Shown: positions 43,699 through 51,655 of the stretch, in pieces
Position numbering within the stretch: position 1 is the first letter of the stretch
Layout: each line of letters begins with the position of its first letter
Source of the DNA: Aneurinibacillus sp. REN35
Lineage (GTDB): Bacteria; Bacillota; Bacilli; Aneurinibacillales; Aneurinibacillaceae
DNA length: 64,000 nucleotides
Reading direction: 5' to 3'
Assembly: GCF_041379945.2 (NCBI RefSeq)
Contig: NZ_JBFTXJ020000019.1
Coordinates: 1-64,000 of the forward strand
Notes under the pieces: generated by a model
Told to the model about the DNA's origin: nothing
The model's input: the letters and a program-made list of their open reading frames with translations, nothing else
Database searches by the model: none
Made by a program: the position numbers and the translations under genes

Positions 43699-45339
43699 TT
43701 AGTCTCCACAGACCGCGTCTACTAAGACTTGAACCGGCGCTTCCCGGTAGGTGAAGCCTTCGATCTCTTTCACCCGCTTAAAGAATTTGTGGAAGCGTTC
43801 ATTCGGGTGTCCTTCTTCCTTGTATTTGTGCACAATGCGCTCAAGCAGACCAACAATCTCTGCCGGTTCAATCCCTTCGGCTACAGGTTGGCCTACATGG
43901 GCATTACGGCCAACCGTTTTGGCACCAAGGAATAGATCGAACTTGCCTTTTCTAAAGACGAGACCGATATCTTCTGTTACCGCGCCGTAGCATGCCATAC
44001 CGCAGCCGTTAATGCCGACCTTGGTCTCTTTCGGCATGCTGATTCCCCCTAATACATGCTGAATCTGCTCTGCATATGGAATGGAATCCGTCTTCTCTCC
44101 GTCACAGAAATCACAAGCCTTAATGGTTAATACATCGCCGACAGGCTGGATGAGCATCCCAGCTTCCACAAGCCTACGGGTGATGTGCTCCGGGTCGGTG
44201 GTCGGGACGCTGATGAGCATCTGATGGTGCGGCGTATATTCTATGCTTCCTTCTTCCCCGACAATTTCGGCAAGCAGCAGCATTTGCTTGGCACTCAGCT
44301 TCTTATTGGCTACACCGGGCGAGACGGAAAATTCGAAAATTGCCTCCTGCACAAATCCGGCCGCTGCTACAGGAGCCGCTTCAGGTGAAGTGCCAAGCAG
44401 GCGGCTTAAGGCCTCCTCTGCCATATCACGGGAAGAAGTCCGTATCGTTGGAGCTTCAGATTCAGATCCAGGGTTCTCTTTTTGTATATCCGGCGCTACG
44501 CTATGCAATGCCCACGGTTCATTCTCTTCCCGCAGACGCTGATGGGGAGCCAGCTTTTGTTTTTCCGCACTTAATGTATATTTGCGCTGATAGCCGCGCG
44601 GGGTAATCATTTTTCCATCATACAGGCGTGTAGAATTGTTACCGATCACTACCGTAGTAAGCATGCCGATATCGTGATCAAGCATATGGGCAAGATCTGT
44701 AATGACTACGGACTGACGCTCGCGGTAAGCGCTCTTCACCAGGCCAACCGGTGTATCCGGTGATCTGTACTTCAATAAAATACGCTGCGTCTCTTCGATC
44801 TGACGTGTTCTGCGTCCGCTTTTTGGATTGTACAGCGCAATGACAAAATCTGCTTGTCCGGCCGCTTCCACACGTCTGGCAATCAACTCCCACGGTGTCA
44901 GGTGATCACTGAGGCTGATCGTACAAGCATCATGCATGATCGGCGCACCTAACAAGGACGCGCAGGAATTAATGGCCGAAATGCCCGGAATCACCTCTAC
45001 CCCGATCCCTTCCTTCTCTGTCCAGCCCTGCTCCATCAACACTTCATATACCAGACCGGCCATACCATATACACCCGCATCTCCGCTGGAGATAACACCG
45101 ACGATCTTGCCTTTTTCCGCTTGGCGTACCGCTTCTTGGGCGCGTCCTACCTCTTCAGTCATTCCCGCCTGAATTACGGTCTGGTCTTCTCGCAGCAGGC
45201 CCCGGATCAAATCAACGTATGTCGTATAACCAAGGATGATTTCACACTCTTCAATGGCCTCGCGAGCCCGCTGGGTAATATGTTCGAAGCTTCCCGGTCC
45301 AAATCCGATAATCAGTACTTTTCCGCTTTTTTTATCCAT
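43699..45339 (-). CDS. cbiH60: Cobalt-factor-III C17-methyltransferase with Fe-S domain (CbiH60)
   Basis: About 546 residues. The N-terminal part (1-250) is CbiH/CobJ: VLIIGFGPGSFEHITQRAR, GDAGVYGMAGLVYEV, VIPGISAINSCASLLGAP. The C-terminal part (about 330-545) resembles nitrite/sulfite reductase with CDFC and GCGMAC cysteines. It would hold a [4Fe-4S] cluster. B. megaterium CbiH60 has this same fusion and does ring contraction. The start is ATG 45339 behind GGGGTGA. Confidence 0.92.
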   Translation of the reverse strand: MDKKSGKVLIIGFGPGSFEHITQRAREAIEECEIILGYTTYVDLIRGLLREDQTVIQAGMTEEVGRAQEAVRQAEKGKIVGVISSGDAGVYGMAGLVYEVLMEQGWTEKEGIGVEVIPGISAINSCASLLGAPIMHDACTISLSDHLTPWELIARRVEAAGQADFVIALYNPKSGRRTRQIEETQRILLKYRSPDTPVGLVKSAYRERQSVVITDLAHMLDHDIGMLTTVVIGNNSTRLYDGKMITPRGYQRKYTLSAEKQKLAPHQRLREENEPWALHSVAPDIQKENPGSESEAPTIRTSSRDMAEEALSRLLGTSPEAAPVAAAGFVQEAIFEFSVSPGVANKKLSAKQMLLLAEIVGEEGSIEYTPHHQMLISVPTTDPEHITRRLVEAGMLIQPVGDVLTIKACDFCDGEKTDSIPYAEQIQHVLGGISMPKETKVGINGCGMACYGAVTEDIGLVFRKGKFDLFLGAKTVGRNAHVGQPVAEGIEPAEIVGLLERIVHKYKEEGHPNERFHKFFKRVKEIEGFTYREAPVQVLVDAVCGD

Positions 45340-45343
45340 ACGA

Positions 45344-46207
45344 TCACCCCATTTTTTGTTTGCTTTCATTCCTTCTCTTCTTTAATTCACATCTCAACTT
45401 CGCTGCTGTGCGCGGATATGTCAGTGAAACAGAGTCAAGTGAAGGAGCCAGCGCCTCCCACACATCGAACAGAAGCGGCGTGCCTACCTGCAGAGAGGCC
45501 AGTACATCACGCTGCGCAAATACATCTTCTGGCACTCCCTCTAATACCAAACGCCCTTTGTCCATGACAAAAATCCAATCTGCCCATTCGTAGGCCAAAT
45601 CAATGTCATGCGTTGCCATGAGCATTGTTGTCCCCTCTTCTTCGTGAATGGTATCAAGTTCTTCAAGCAGCCGCCTTGTATGCAGGCAATCAAGATACGC
45701 CGTCGGCTCATCTAGAAGCAGAAGTTCCGGCCGCATCACCATGACACCAGCCAACGCTACACGCTTTTTCTGACCCAAGCTTAAATGATGCACTGGCCTT
45801 GCATGCAGCTCATCTAAGCCAAAACGCGACAGTGCATGTGCTACTCTTTGATTAATCTCGCTCTCGGCCAGGCCAGCATTGCACAATCCGTAAGAGAGAT
45901 CTTCTGCAACGGTACTTGCAATCAACTGCTGTTCCGGGTCTTGAAAAACCAGGCCTACCTTTCGTCTAAGTTCTGATAAAAAGGTTCGGCCATATATATA
46001 GGGCTCGCCCTTCCATCTCATCTCTCCGCGCTCCGGTTGATAAATACCATTCAGATGCAGGAATAGTGTCGATTTGCCGCAGCCGTTATGTCCAATTAGC
46101 GCACAGCGGGCTCCCGTGGGAATCCGCAGGGTTACCCCGTCTAATGCAGGCTGCGTGCTTCCCGGATATGTATAGGACACATCATCCATTTCTATAATCC
46201 AAGCCAA
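45344..46207 (-). CDS. cbiO: Cobalt ECF transporter ATPase CbiO
   Basis: About 287 residues with Walker A GHNGCGKST, Q-loop FQDPEQQL, signature LSLGQKKRVALAGVM, Walker B LLLLDEPTAYLD and the switch histidine in MATHDIDLA. It powers cobalt uptake with CbiMNQ. I start at TTG 46207, eight bases after GGAGG inside the cbiQ stop region. A longer frame reaches 46231, and MDDVSYTYPG is an alternative start. Confidence 0.93.
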   Translation of the reverse strand: MAWIIEMDDVSYTYPGSTQPALDGVTLRIPTGARCALIGHNGCGKSTLFLHLNGIYQPERGEMRWKGEPYIYGRTFLSELRRKVGLVFQDPEQQLIASTVAEDLSYGLCNAGLAESEINQRVAHALSRFGLDELHARPVHHLSLGQKKRVALAGVMVMRPELLLLDEPTAYLDCLHTRRLLEELDTIHEEEGTTMLMATHDIDLAYEWADWIFVMDKGRLVLEGVPEDVFAQRDVLASLQVGTPLLFDVWEALAPSLDSVSLTYPRTAAKLRCELKKRRNESKQKMG

Positions 46208-46212
46208 CCACC

Positions 46213-46995
46213 TTACCTCCTCGTCCACCATTCAAGCGCCACAAGTAAAACAAAACCAACAACAGCCTCGACCCCATAGCGTCCCGCTCCTGAAAAAGAT
46301 GCCGTAGATATGACCCGCAAATCGCCGGTAAACCCACGGGCGGCAAGTCCGATAGAAAGCTGCTGGTAACGCTGAAATGTACGGGTAAAAAGCCGAACGA
46401 TCAGAAAACCTGCATCCCGTATTTTCTTTCGAAATCTTCCGCTCCCGCTCCGTGCCTGCTGGGCGGTCCACAACTGTTCTGCCGTCTCCAAAAAAACAAA
46501 GACGAAACGGTACATAACAAGCAGCAAATCAGTTAGAAGCACCGGCACTTTTACGCGCCGCAGGACCGTAAGCAATTCCGTAAACGGCACCGTCAACAAG
46601 ATAAAATACAGGCAGGATACCGAAGCCAGCGAACGAATGAGCAGCATACCAGCCTTCTCCACGCCCTCTCTACTTCCGTATATGTGCCAGGAGGCGGCAG
46701 AAAATTGGAATAACACCGTGTCCGTTGGTGGTGCAGCGGATATCTCCACCACCAACGGAGGCAGGCCGAGCATCAGGAACAATGTCACTGCCCCAAGCAA
46801 TCGCACATACACCCGACCCGAAATACCGGCACGAAGGACAATCCATGCACTCATCCACATGAACACAGCAGCATGCACCAACGTATGTGATAGCAGGACA
46901 AACAACAGCATGCAAAGCCCGAAGCCTACCTTTTGCGCCGGATAAATATGACGAAGTCGGTTCGTATATGCGATGGCATCAAGCTGAATCTTCAT
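46213..46995 (-). CDS. cbiQ: Cobalt ECF transporter T component CbiQ
   Basis: 260 residues with five or six membrane segments. It has the cytoplasmic coupling motifs of T components, including AARGF near residue 220 and the preceding QARSGSGR-type helix. It links CbiO to the CbiM substrate-binding unit. It overlaps cbiN by 17 bases. Confidence 0.92.
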   Translation of the reverse strand: MKIQLDAIAYTNRLRHIYPAQKVGFGLCMLLFVLLSHTLVHAAVFMWMSAWIVLRAGISGRVYVRLLGAVTLFLMLGLPPLVVEISAAPPTDTVLFQFSAASWHIYGSREGVEKAGMLLIRSLASVSCLYFILLTVPFTELLTVLRRVKVPVLLTDLLLVMYRFVFVFLETAEQLWTAQQARSGSGRFRKKIRDAGFLIVRLFTRTFQRYQQLSIGLAARGFTGDLRVISTASFSGAGRYGVEAVVGFVLLVALEWWTRR

Positions 46996-47290
46996 CCAAC
47001 TGGTCTCGCTTTAAAGACCGGCCCTTATAATAACCGATGCCATACCCGATAATACCGGCTCCAATCGCAGCCTGCAGAGCAAACAAAAGACTCTCCGTCT
47101 CACCGCCCGGTAGCTCAAACAATGGCTCACTCCACGGCTCGTAAGTCGGTGCTACTTCACCGATGGCTTCCTCCGCCGCTCCATCTGCGCCTCCAAATTC
47201 AGAATCCTTGATGAGCAGAAGCGGAAGCGCAATCAGCGCGATGACACTAAGGACAAGCACGATATTTAACCAACCTTTTGATTTGTTCAT
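46979..47290 (-). CDS. cbiN: Cobalt transport accessory protein CbiN
   Basis: 103 residues: an N-terminal membrane helix (WLNIVLVLSVIALIALPLLLI), an acidic extracytoplasmic part with FGGADGAAEEAIGE and YEPWSEPLFELPGGETESLLFALQ in separate blocks, and a second helix (GAGIIGYGIGYYKG). CbiN loads the metal-binding loop of CbiM. It lies two bases after cbiM. Confidence 0.93.
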   Translation of the reverse strand: MNKSKGWLNIVLVLSVIALIALPLLLIKDSEFGGADGAAEEAIGEVAPTYEPWSEPLFELPGGETESLLFALQAAIGAGIIGYGIGYYKGRSLKRDQLDEDSA

Positions 47291-47292
47291 CG

Positions 47293-48051
47293 TTACGCTC
47301 CTCGTCTAATAGATTGCAATTGCATCAATTCTTTTCCGTTATAGGCAACAAGCCAGTTCCATACAAGCACCGTCAATAATCCTTCACTAATAGCCAGCGG
47401 CACTTGGGTTACAGCAAAAATCCCTGCAAATTTTGCAAATGATGCCGCAAAGCCACCGCTTGCCGCTGGAAAAGCAAGCGCCAGTTGTACAGAAGTTACA
47501 AGATATGTCGTCAAATCAGCCAATGCGGCTGCCATAAAAATCGCCAGCCGCTGCTTTCCTGTAGAACGAGCGATCGCTTGGTACACAGCATATGCAACAA
47601 AGGGTCCCACTACCGCCATAGAGAATGCGTTAGCCCCTAGCGTAGTTAATCCTCCGTGCGCGAGAAGAAGAGCTTGGAACAGAAGAACAAGTGTCCCTAG
47701 TACCGTCATAGCAAGCGGACCGAACAAGGCTGCCCCAAGACCTACACCCGTCGGATGTGAACTGCTGCCTGTTACAGAAGGAATTTTTAGTGCGGATAGA
47801 ACAAAAGCAAAAGCACCTACCAGACCAAGCAGAAGCTTCGCCTCTGGGTTTTCTCTTGTAATCCGTGTCAATGACCGAACACCCAACAGGAAAAAGGGCA
47901 GAAATAATACCCACCAGAATACGGCCCATTTTACAGGCAGAAATCCTTCCATAATGTGCATAGCATAAGCGGTCTGCGGATCATTCCATACGAAATACAG
48001 CACAAATCCCAAAACCACAGCTATGCTTGATAGCGTACGCTTTCGTTTCAT
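47293..48051 (-). CDS. cbiM: Cobalt ECF transporter substrate-binding subunit CbiM
   Basis: 252 residues with a cleavable-looking leader ending at TAYA, which exposes [16 protein letters not shown]. The histidine of that motif binds cobalt in solved CbiM/NikM structures. A further metal region is [18 protein letters not shown]. It is the first gene after the cobalamin riboswitch, so uptake and synthesis are controlled together. Confidence 0.95.
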   Translation of the reverse strand: MKRKRTLSSIAVVLGFVLYFVWNDPQTAYAMHIMEGFLPVKWAVFWWVLFLPFFLLGVRSLTRITRENPEAKLLLGLVGAFAFVLSALKIPSVTGSSSHPTGVGLGAALFGPLAMTVLGTLVLLFQALLLAHGGLTTLGANAFSMAVVGPFVAYAVYQAIARSTGKQRLAIFMAAALADLTTYLVTSVQLALAFPAASGGFAASFAKFAGIFAVTQVPLAISEGLLTVLVWNWLVAYNGKELMQLQSIRRGA

Positions 48052-48087
48052 TCATCTTCCCCCTCTTAACTCTATATACAAATAAAA

Positions 48088-48117
48088 AAAGCATCCTCTC
48101 CCACGGAAAAGATGCTT
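48088..48117 (-). terminator. expression-platform terminator of the cobalamin riboswitch
   Basis: On the minus strand AAGCATCTTTTCC and GGGAGAGGATGCTT pair, followed by seven T residues. It lies 36 bases before cbiM and should form when cobalamin is bound, stopping transcription of the operon. Confidence 0.9.
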
Positions 48118-48174
48118 AGGTATACAAAAGCGCACAATCGGTTAACCAAACAAGCCAAGCGTACATCATGCCCC

Positions 48175-48362
48175 TTCGAACACCTACCCATCCTCGTGGT
48201 GTAGCAGTGTTGCTCTTTACGGCAGGTCTCCTGGCTTCGAGTCAATGAACAATCACCCCCTTCCCGCTTCGCAGGCGAAGCAGTGGGTGAATCGATGGGA
48301 TTGTTCTCCTCTTCACAGTGGCGGGACCGCGTCGGTTTTGCACCGAACTTCCCTTTTAAACT
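48175..48362 (-). promoter_or_regulatory. cobalamin (adenosylcobalamin) riboswitch
   Basis: The minus strand contains the core in order: AAGGGAAGTTCGGTGCAAAA, then CCGACGCGGTCCCGCCACTG, and the B12 box GCCAGGAGACCTGCC at 48221-48236. A variable hairpin lies between them. The aptamer is followed by a terminator and cbiM. It should lower cbi expression when cobalamin is plentiful. Confidence 0.97.
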
Positions 48363-48440
48363 TTCCATTCCGATCTTCCTTTCTATAACCGGAATTTTAA
48401 GTACCATAAAGCTATTCCTATTCAGTTTAAAATTGTGCTC

Positions 48441-48446
48441 ATTATA
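48441..48446 (-). promoter_or_regulatory. extended -10 promoter of the cbi operon
   Basis: The minus strand reads TGTGTGGTATAATGAGC. This is a perfect TATAAT with the TGN extension, about 75 bases before the aptamer. No strong -35 box is seen. Confidence 0.6.
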
Positions 48447-48663
48447 CCACACACCCTAAAATAGCGCTATATTCAATATGCCGTATTTTATGACCATTTT
48501 TATGACTGTACGCCCTTATATTGTGACTTCTACGCCTTTATAATAAGCGATAAGGCACACTATCTATCTCATAACACAATTTGAGAATATACCGTCTCCA
48601 TCTCTAGTAAAAAAGAATTATAATAAAAATACCAACTCTGTAATAAGGAGAGCGGAAAACTGT

Positions 48664-49332
48664 ATGATCAAAATCCTGATTGCTGACGACCAGACACTTA
48701 TGAGAGAGGGCCTTAGAACAATACTGGATTTAGAAGACGATATGCAGGTGATCGGCACTACAGAAAACGGCCTCGAAGCCTATGAAATGGTGGCAAAATT
48801 TCAACCCGATATTGTCTTGATGGATATTAAGATGCCGGTCATGGATGGCATTGAGAGCACCAAAAAAATTAAAAAAGACTATCCTGCTACCCTTATTCTC
48901 ATTCTGACGACATTTGCAGAAGATGAGTACATCGTAGAAGGTCTATCCAACGGTGCAAGCGGCTTCTTATTGAAAGATATGCCGGGTGATAAGCTGATTG
49001 CAACCATCCGCGACGCGGCCATAGGACAGATCATGCTGCCTGCCGTCATCGCCGCCAAACTGGCGGCACGCCTCTCACACTTCTCCTCTCAAGCACAACA
49101 TACGATTCATACCGAACGACTTAAGCAGCAAGGAGTCGAATTGTCCGATCGTGAGAAAGAGATTGCGGCTCTTATGCTTCAGGGCATGAACAACCGACAA
49201 ATCGCTAAAACATTGTATATCAGTGAAGGTACCGTGAAGAATTATGTCAGCATGATCTATGCAAAAATCGGCACGAATGAACGCTCAAAAGCCATTGTGT
49301 ACTTAAAAGATTTAGGAGTGGAACCGAAGTAA
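48664..49332 (+). CDS. NarL/LuxR-family response regulator
   Basis: 222 residues. The receiver domain has acidic pocket DD near residues 8-9, phospho-acceptor Asp54 in VLMDIKMPVMDGIE, and the conserved lysine in FLLKDMPGDKL. The C-terminal LuxR-type helix-turn-helix reads LSDREKEIAALMLQGMNNRQIAKTLYISEGTVKNYVSMI. It pairs with the kinase 40 bases downstream. Confidence 0.95.
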   Translation: MIKILIADDQTLMREGLRTILDLEDDMQVIGTTENGLEAYEMVAKFQPDIVLMDIKMPVMDGIESTKKIKKDYPATLILILTTFAEDEYIVEGLSNGASGFLLKDMPGDKLIATIRDAAIGQIMLPAVIAAKLAARLSHFSSQAQHTIHTERLKQQGVELSDREKEIAALMLQGMNNRQIAKTLYISEGTVKNYVSMIYAKIGTNERSKAIVYLKDLGVEPK

Positions 49333-49372
49333 ACACCTGCTAGTAGCATACATAAAAAGGGGGCTGCCTAGC

Positions 49373-51334
49373 ATGAAGGGGAATGCTTTTGCCTTCGTTA
49401 TTCTTTGTGTGTGCGTATTCCTCACCGGCTGCACAGCCCGGTCCAATCCGCCTGTAGCATCTTTCGGTATTCTCGATGCTTCCAGTTGGAACTTCGCTAA
49501 GCAGGGGCCTATTGAACTGAATGGAGAGTGGGGACTTACATGGGGGCAATTTACTGCACCGAGCAACTCACTGCCTGCCTCTACAGCCGAGATGTCCACT
49601 ATTTCTGTTCCTTCGATATGGAATGGAAAACAGGTTGGGGGACATTCTCTTTCCGGTAAGGGATATGCAACGTACACAATTTCCATCCGCTTTAATCCTG
49701 CGGATAATATGTCTCTCAAAGCTCTATACATCCCGATTGTTTTTACATCCTACACGCTTTATATCAATGGAGCACCTACTGCTTCCGCAGGTACTCCCGG
49801 CATGAATAAGCACAGTACGAAGCCGCAAGATATAACGCAGGTCGTCTATTTTCATCCGCGACATAACCAGGTGACACTCACCTTTCACGTGTCCAACTTT
49901 GCCCATAAAAAGGGTGGCATTTGGAAACCGATTCTTCTCGGGGATTATAAGCAGATCACAGATCTACGGGAGAAGAGACTGATCTTCGATGCAGCTCTCT
50001 CATCAAGTCTTCTCATTGTCGGAGTCTATCATGTTGTTATTTATCTATTGCGCCGCAAGAACACATCAGCGCTGTATTTTAGCTTATTCTGCATGCTGAT
50101 CGGCGTACGCTCCATCATTAGCGGACGTGATGTTCTCCTCACTAAGCTGTGGCCCGACTTCAACTGGGACCTTGCTTTGCGCATTGAATATCTTGCCTTT
50201 TACCTTGCTCTTCCGTTTTTTTCAATGTTCATTCGTTCGCTATATCCGGAAGACATTCATTCGATTTTTATTCGCACAGTACAGATCTTATCAACACTTT
50301 TCAGTCTGATTACCGTTCTGACACCTTCTACTTTTTATACGGAAGCAATCGTTCCGTTCTATGGAGTTATGCTTGCCAGCATTTTTTATCTTATAGGGTG
50401 TCTCGTCCTTATTGTGATGCGAAGAAGAGAATTTGCACTTCTCAATGCATCTGTGGCTGTGTTTTTCCTAATTACGGCGATTAATGACGTATTATACTAC
50501 AATCAAATCGTCCCCATCGGCAACATGACACCATTCGGATTGTTTTTGTTTATCTTCGTACAATCCTTCACGATCTCAATTAAGTCTTCACGTGCCTTTA
50601 CTGAAGTGGAGAGAATCTCAAGGGAGTTAAAGGAATTGAATAATACCCTTGAAGAAAAAGTTATAGAACGAACAGAAAAGCTAACGTCCTCACTTAAAGA
50701 AATGGCAGCAGCCCGGGCTGAGATGTCCGCCCTTGCAGAGCGGAATCGAATCGCTGGAGAGATTCATGATATTGTAGGACATACCTTAACAACTACCGTC
50801 GTGCAGATTGAGGCCGGCAAACGCCTCCTTAGCAAAAACCTCCCGCTTGCGATTGAGAAACTGGACTTATCGCAAGAACTTGTGCGTAATGGATTAAATG
50901 AAATCCGCCGCACCATTCATACGATTAAAGAGGACGAGACTGATCTTAATCTTGAGGAAGAATTGAAGCAATTAATCCATCTGACAGAAAAGCATGCAGG
51001 CGTGAATATTTCCTATTCGATCTCCCCCTTACCCGAACTCCATGCTTTACAGAAAAAATTTCTGTACCACGCTCTTCAGGAAGGGCTAACGAATGGAATC
51101 CGGCACGGACAAAGCGCACGTTTTTATTTTACGCTGCAAGAAAAGGATGGGGAGATCACTTTTGTATTAGAAGATGAGGGGCGCGGATGCGAGAACATCG
51201 TATACGGATTTGGTCTTCAAACTATGGAACGCCGTGCTCATGAGCTGCATGGTACGCTATCGCTTACATCCCGGCCGCAGCAAGGCTTACGACTCACCAT
51301 TTTACTCCCGATAAGAATCGAATCTACATCATAA
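49373..51334 (+). CDS. Lipoprotein-like 7TM sensor histidine kinase (7TMR-DISM type)
   Basis: 653 residues. A signal sequence ends in the lipobox LTGC. A galactose-binding-like extracellular domain (about 25-190) follows, with the WxFAKQGPIELNGEWG region. Seven membrane segments (about 200-410) lead to a coiled coil. The HisKA_3 dimerisation region has His465 in RIAGEIHDIVGHTLTT, followed by an ATPase domain (ALQEGLTNGIRHG, DEGRG). This architecture matches 7TMR-DISM receptors for carbohydrates or other small ligands. It is the partner of the preceding regulator. Confidence 0.9.
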   Translation: MKGNAFAFVILCVCVFLTGCTARSNPPVASFGILDASSWNFAKQGPIELNGEWGLTWGQFTAPSNSLPASTAEMSTISVPSIWNGKQVGGHSLSGKGYATYTISIRFNPADNMSLKALYIPIVFTSYTLYINGAPTASAGTPGMNKHSTKPQDITQVVYFHPRHNQVTLTFHVSNFAHKKGGIWKPILLGDYKQITDLREKRLIFDAALSSSLLIVGVYHVVIYLLRRKNTSALYFSLFCMLIGVRSIISGRDVLLTKLWPDFNWDLALRIEYLAFYLALPFFSMFIRSLYPEDIHSIFIRTVQILSTLFSLITVLTPSTFYTEAIVPFYGVMLASIFYLIGCLVLIVMRRREFALLNASVAVFFLITAINDVLYYNQIVPIGNMTPFGLFLFIFVQSFTISIKSSRAFTEVERISRELKELNNTLEEKVIERTEKLTSSLKEMAAARAEMSALAERNRIAGEIHDIVGHTLTTTVVQIEAGKRLLSKNLPLAIEKLDLSQELVRNGLNEIRRTIHTIKEDETDLNLEEELKQLIHLTEKHAGVNISYSISPLPELHALQKKFLYHALQEGLTNGIRHGQSARFYFTLQEKDGEITFVLEDEGRGCENIVYGFGLQTMERRAHELHGTLSLTSRPQQGLRLTILLPIRIESTS

Positions 51335-51349
51335 AGCAAAAAGAGTAGA

Positions 51350-51377
51350 GACCACCTATTGTAAGGTGGTCTTTTTT
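51350..51377 (+). terminator. terminator of the two-component operon
   Basis: GACCACCT and AGGTGGTC form an 8-bp stem with a 6-base loop and six following T residues. Confidence 0.95.
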
Positions 51378-51655
51378 CCTGCCTTTTTTATATGTTTTAT
51401 ATTCAATATTTCGTAACTACTTTCTTTTTCACTATATTGATATGAATAATAAAGTCTACTATATTATACATATATAGTATAAATTACTTACAAAAGTATA
51501 AAGAGAAAAGAAAAGGGGAGAATAACTCCTATCATATGACCCATATTATTTTGAATTATTTAACTGTTACTAGCGGATTTAGTTTATAAAGGAGCGTCCT
51601 ATTTCCTAAATCATCAAGAAATAAGCAAGGATAGGACTTCGGAAGGAAGATTATC
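51378..51655 (+). other. leader region of the beta-helix gene
   Basis: A very A/T-rich stretch that contains the promoter at 51437-51465 and a long 5' leader. An inverted repeat, GTCCTAT (51596-51602) with ATAGGAC (51631-51637), ends just before the ribosome-binding site GGAAGGAAG. No open frame is convincing. Confidence 0.5.
51437..51465 (+). promoter_or_regulatory. promoter of the beta-helix protein gene
   Basis: TTGATA and TATATT are separated by exactly 17 bases. Transcription would start about 180 bases before the gene. Confidence 0.6.

Noticed and set aside
51537-51590. 17-codon frame in the leader of the beta-helix gene
   Set aside because: The candidate ribosome-binding site is about 16 bases away and the sequence lies in A/T-rich leader.
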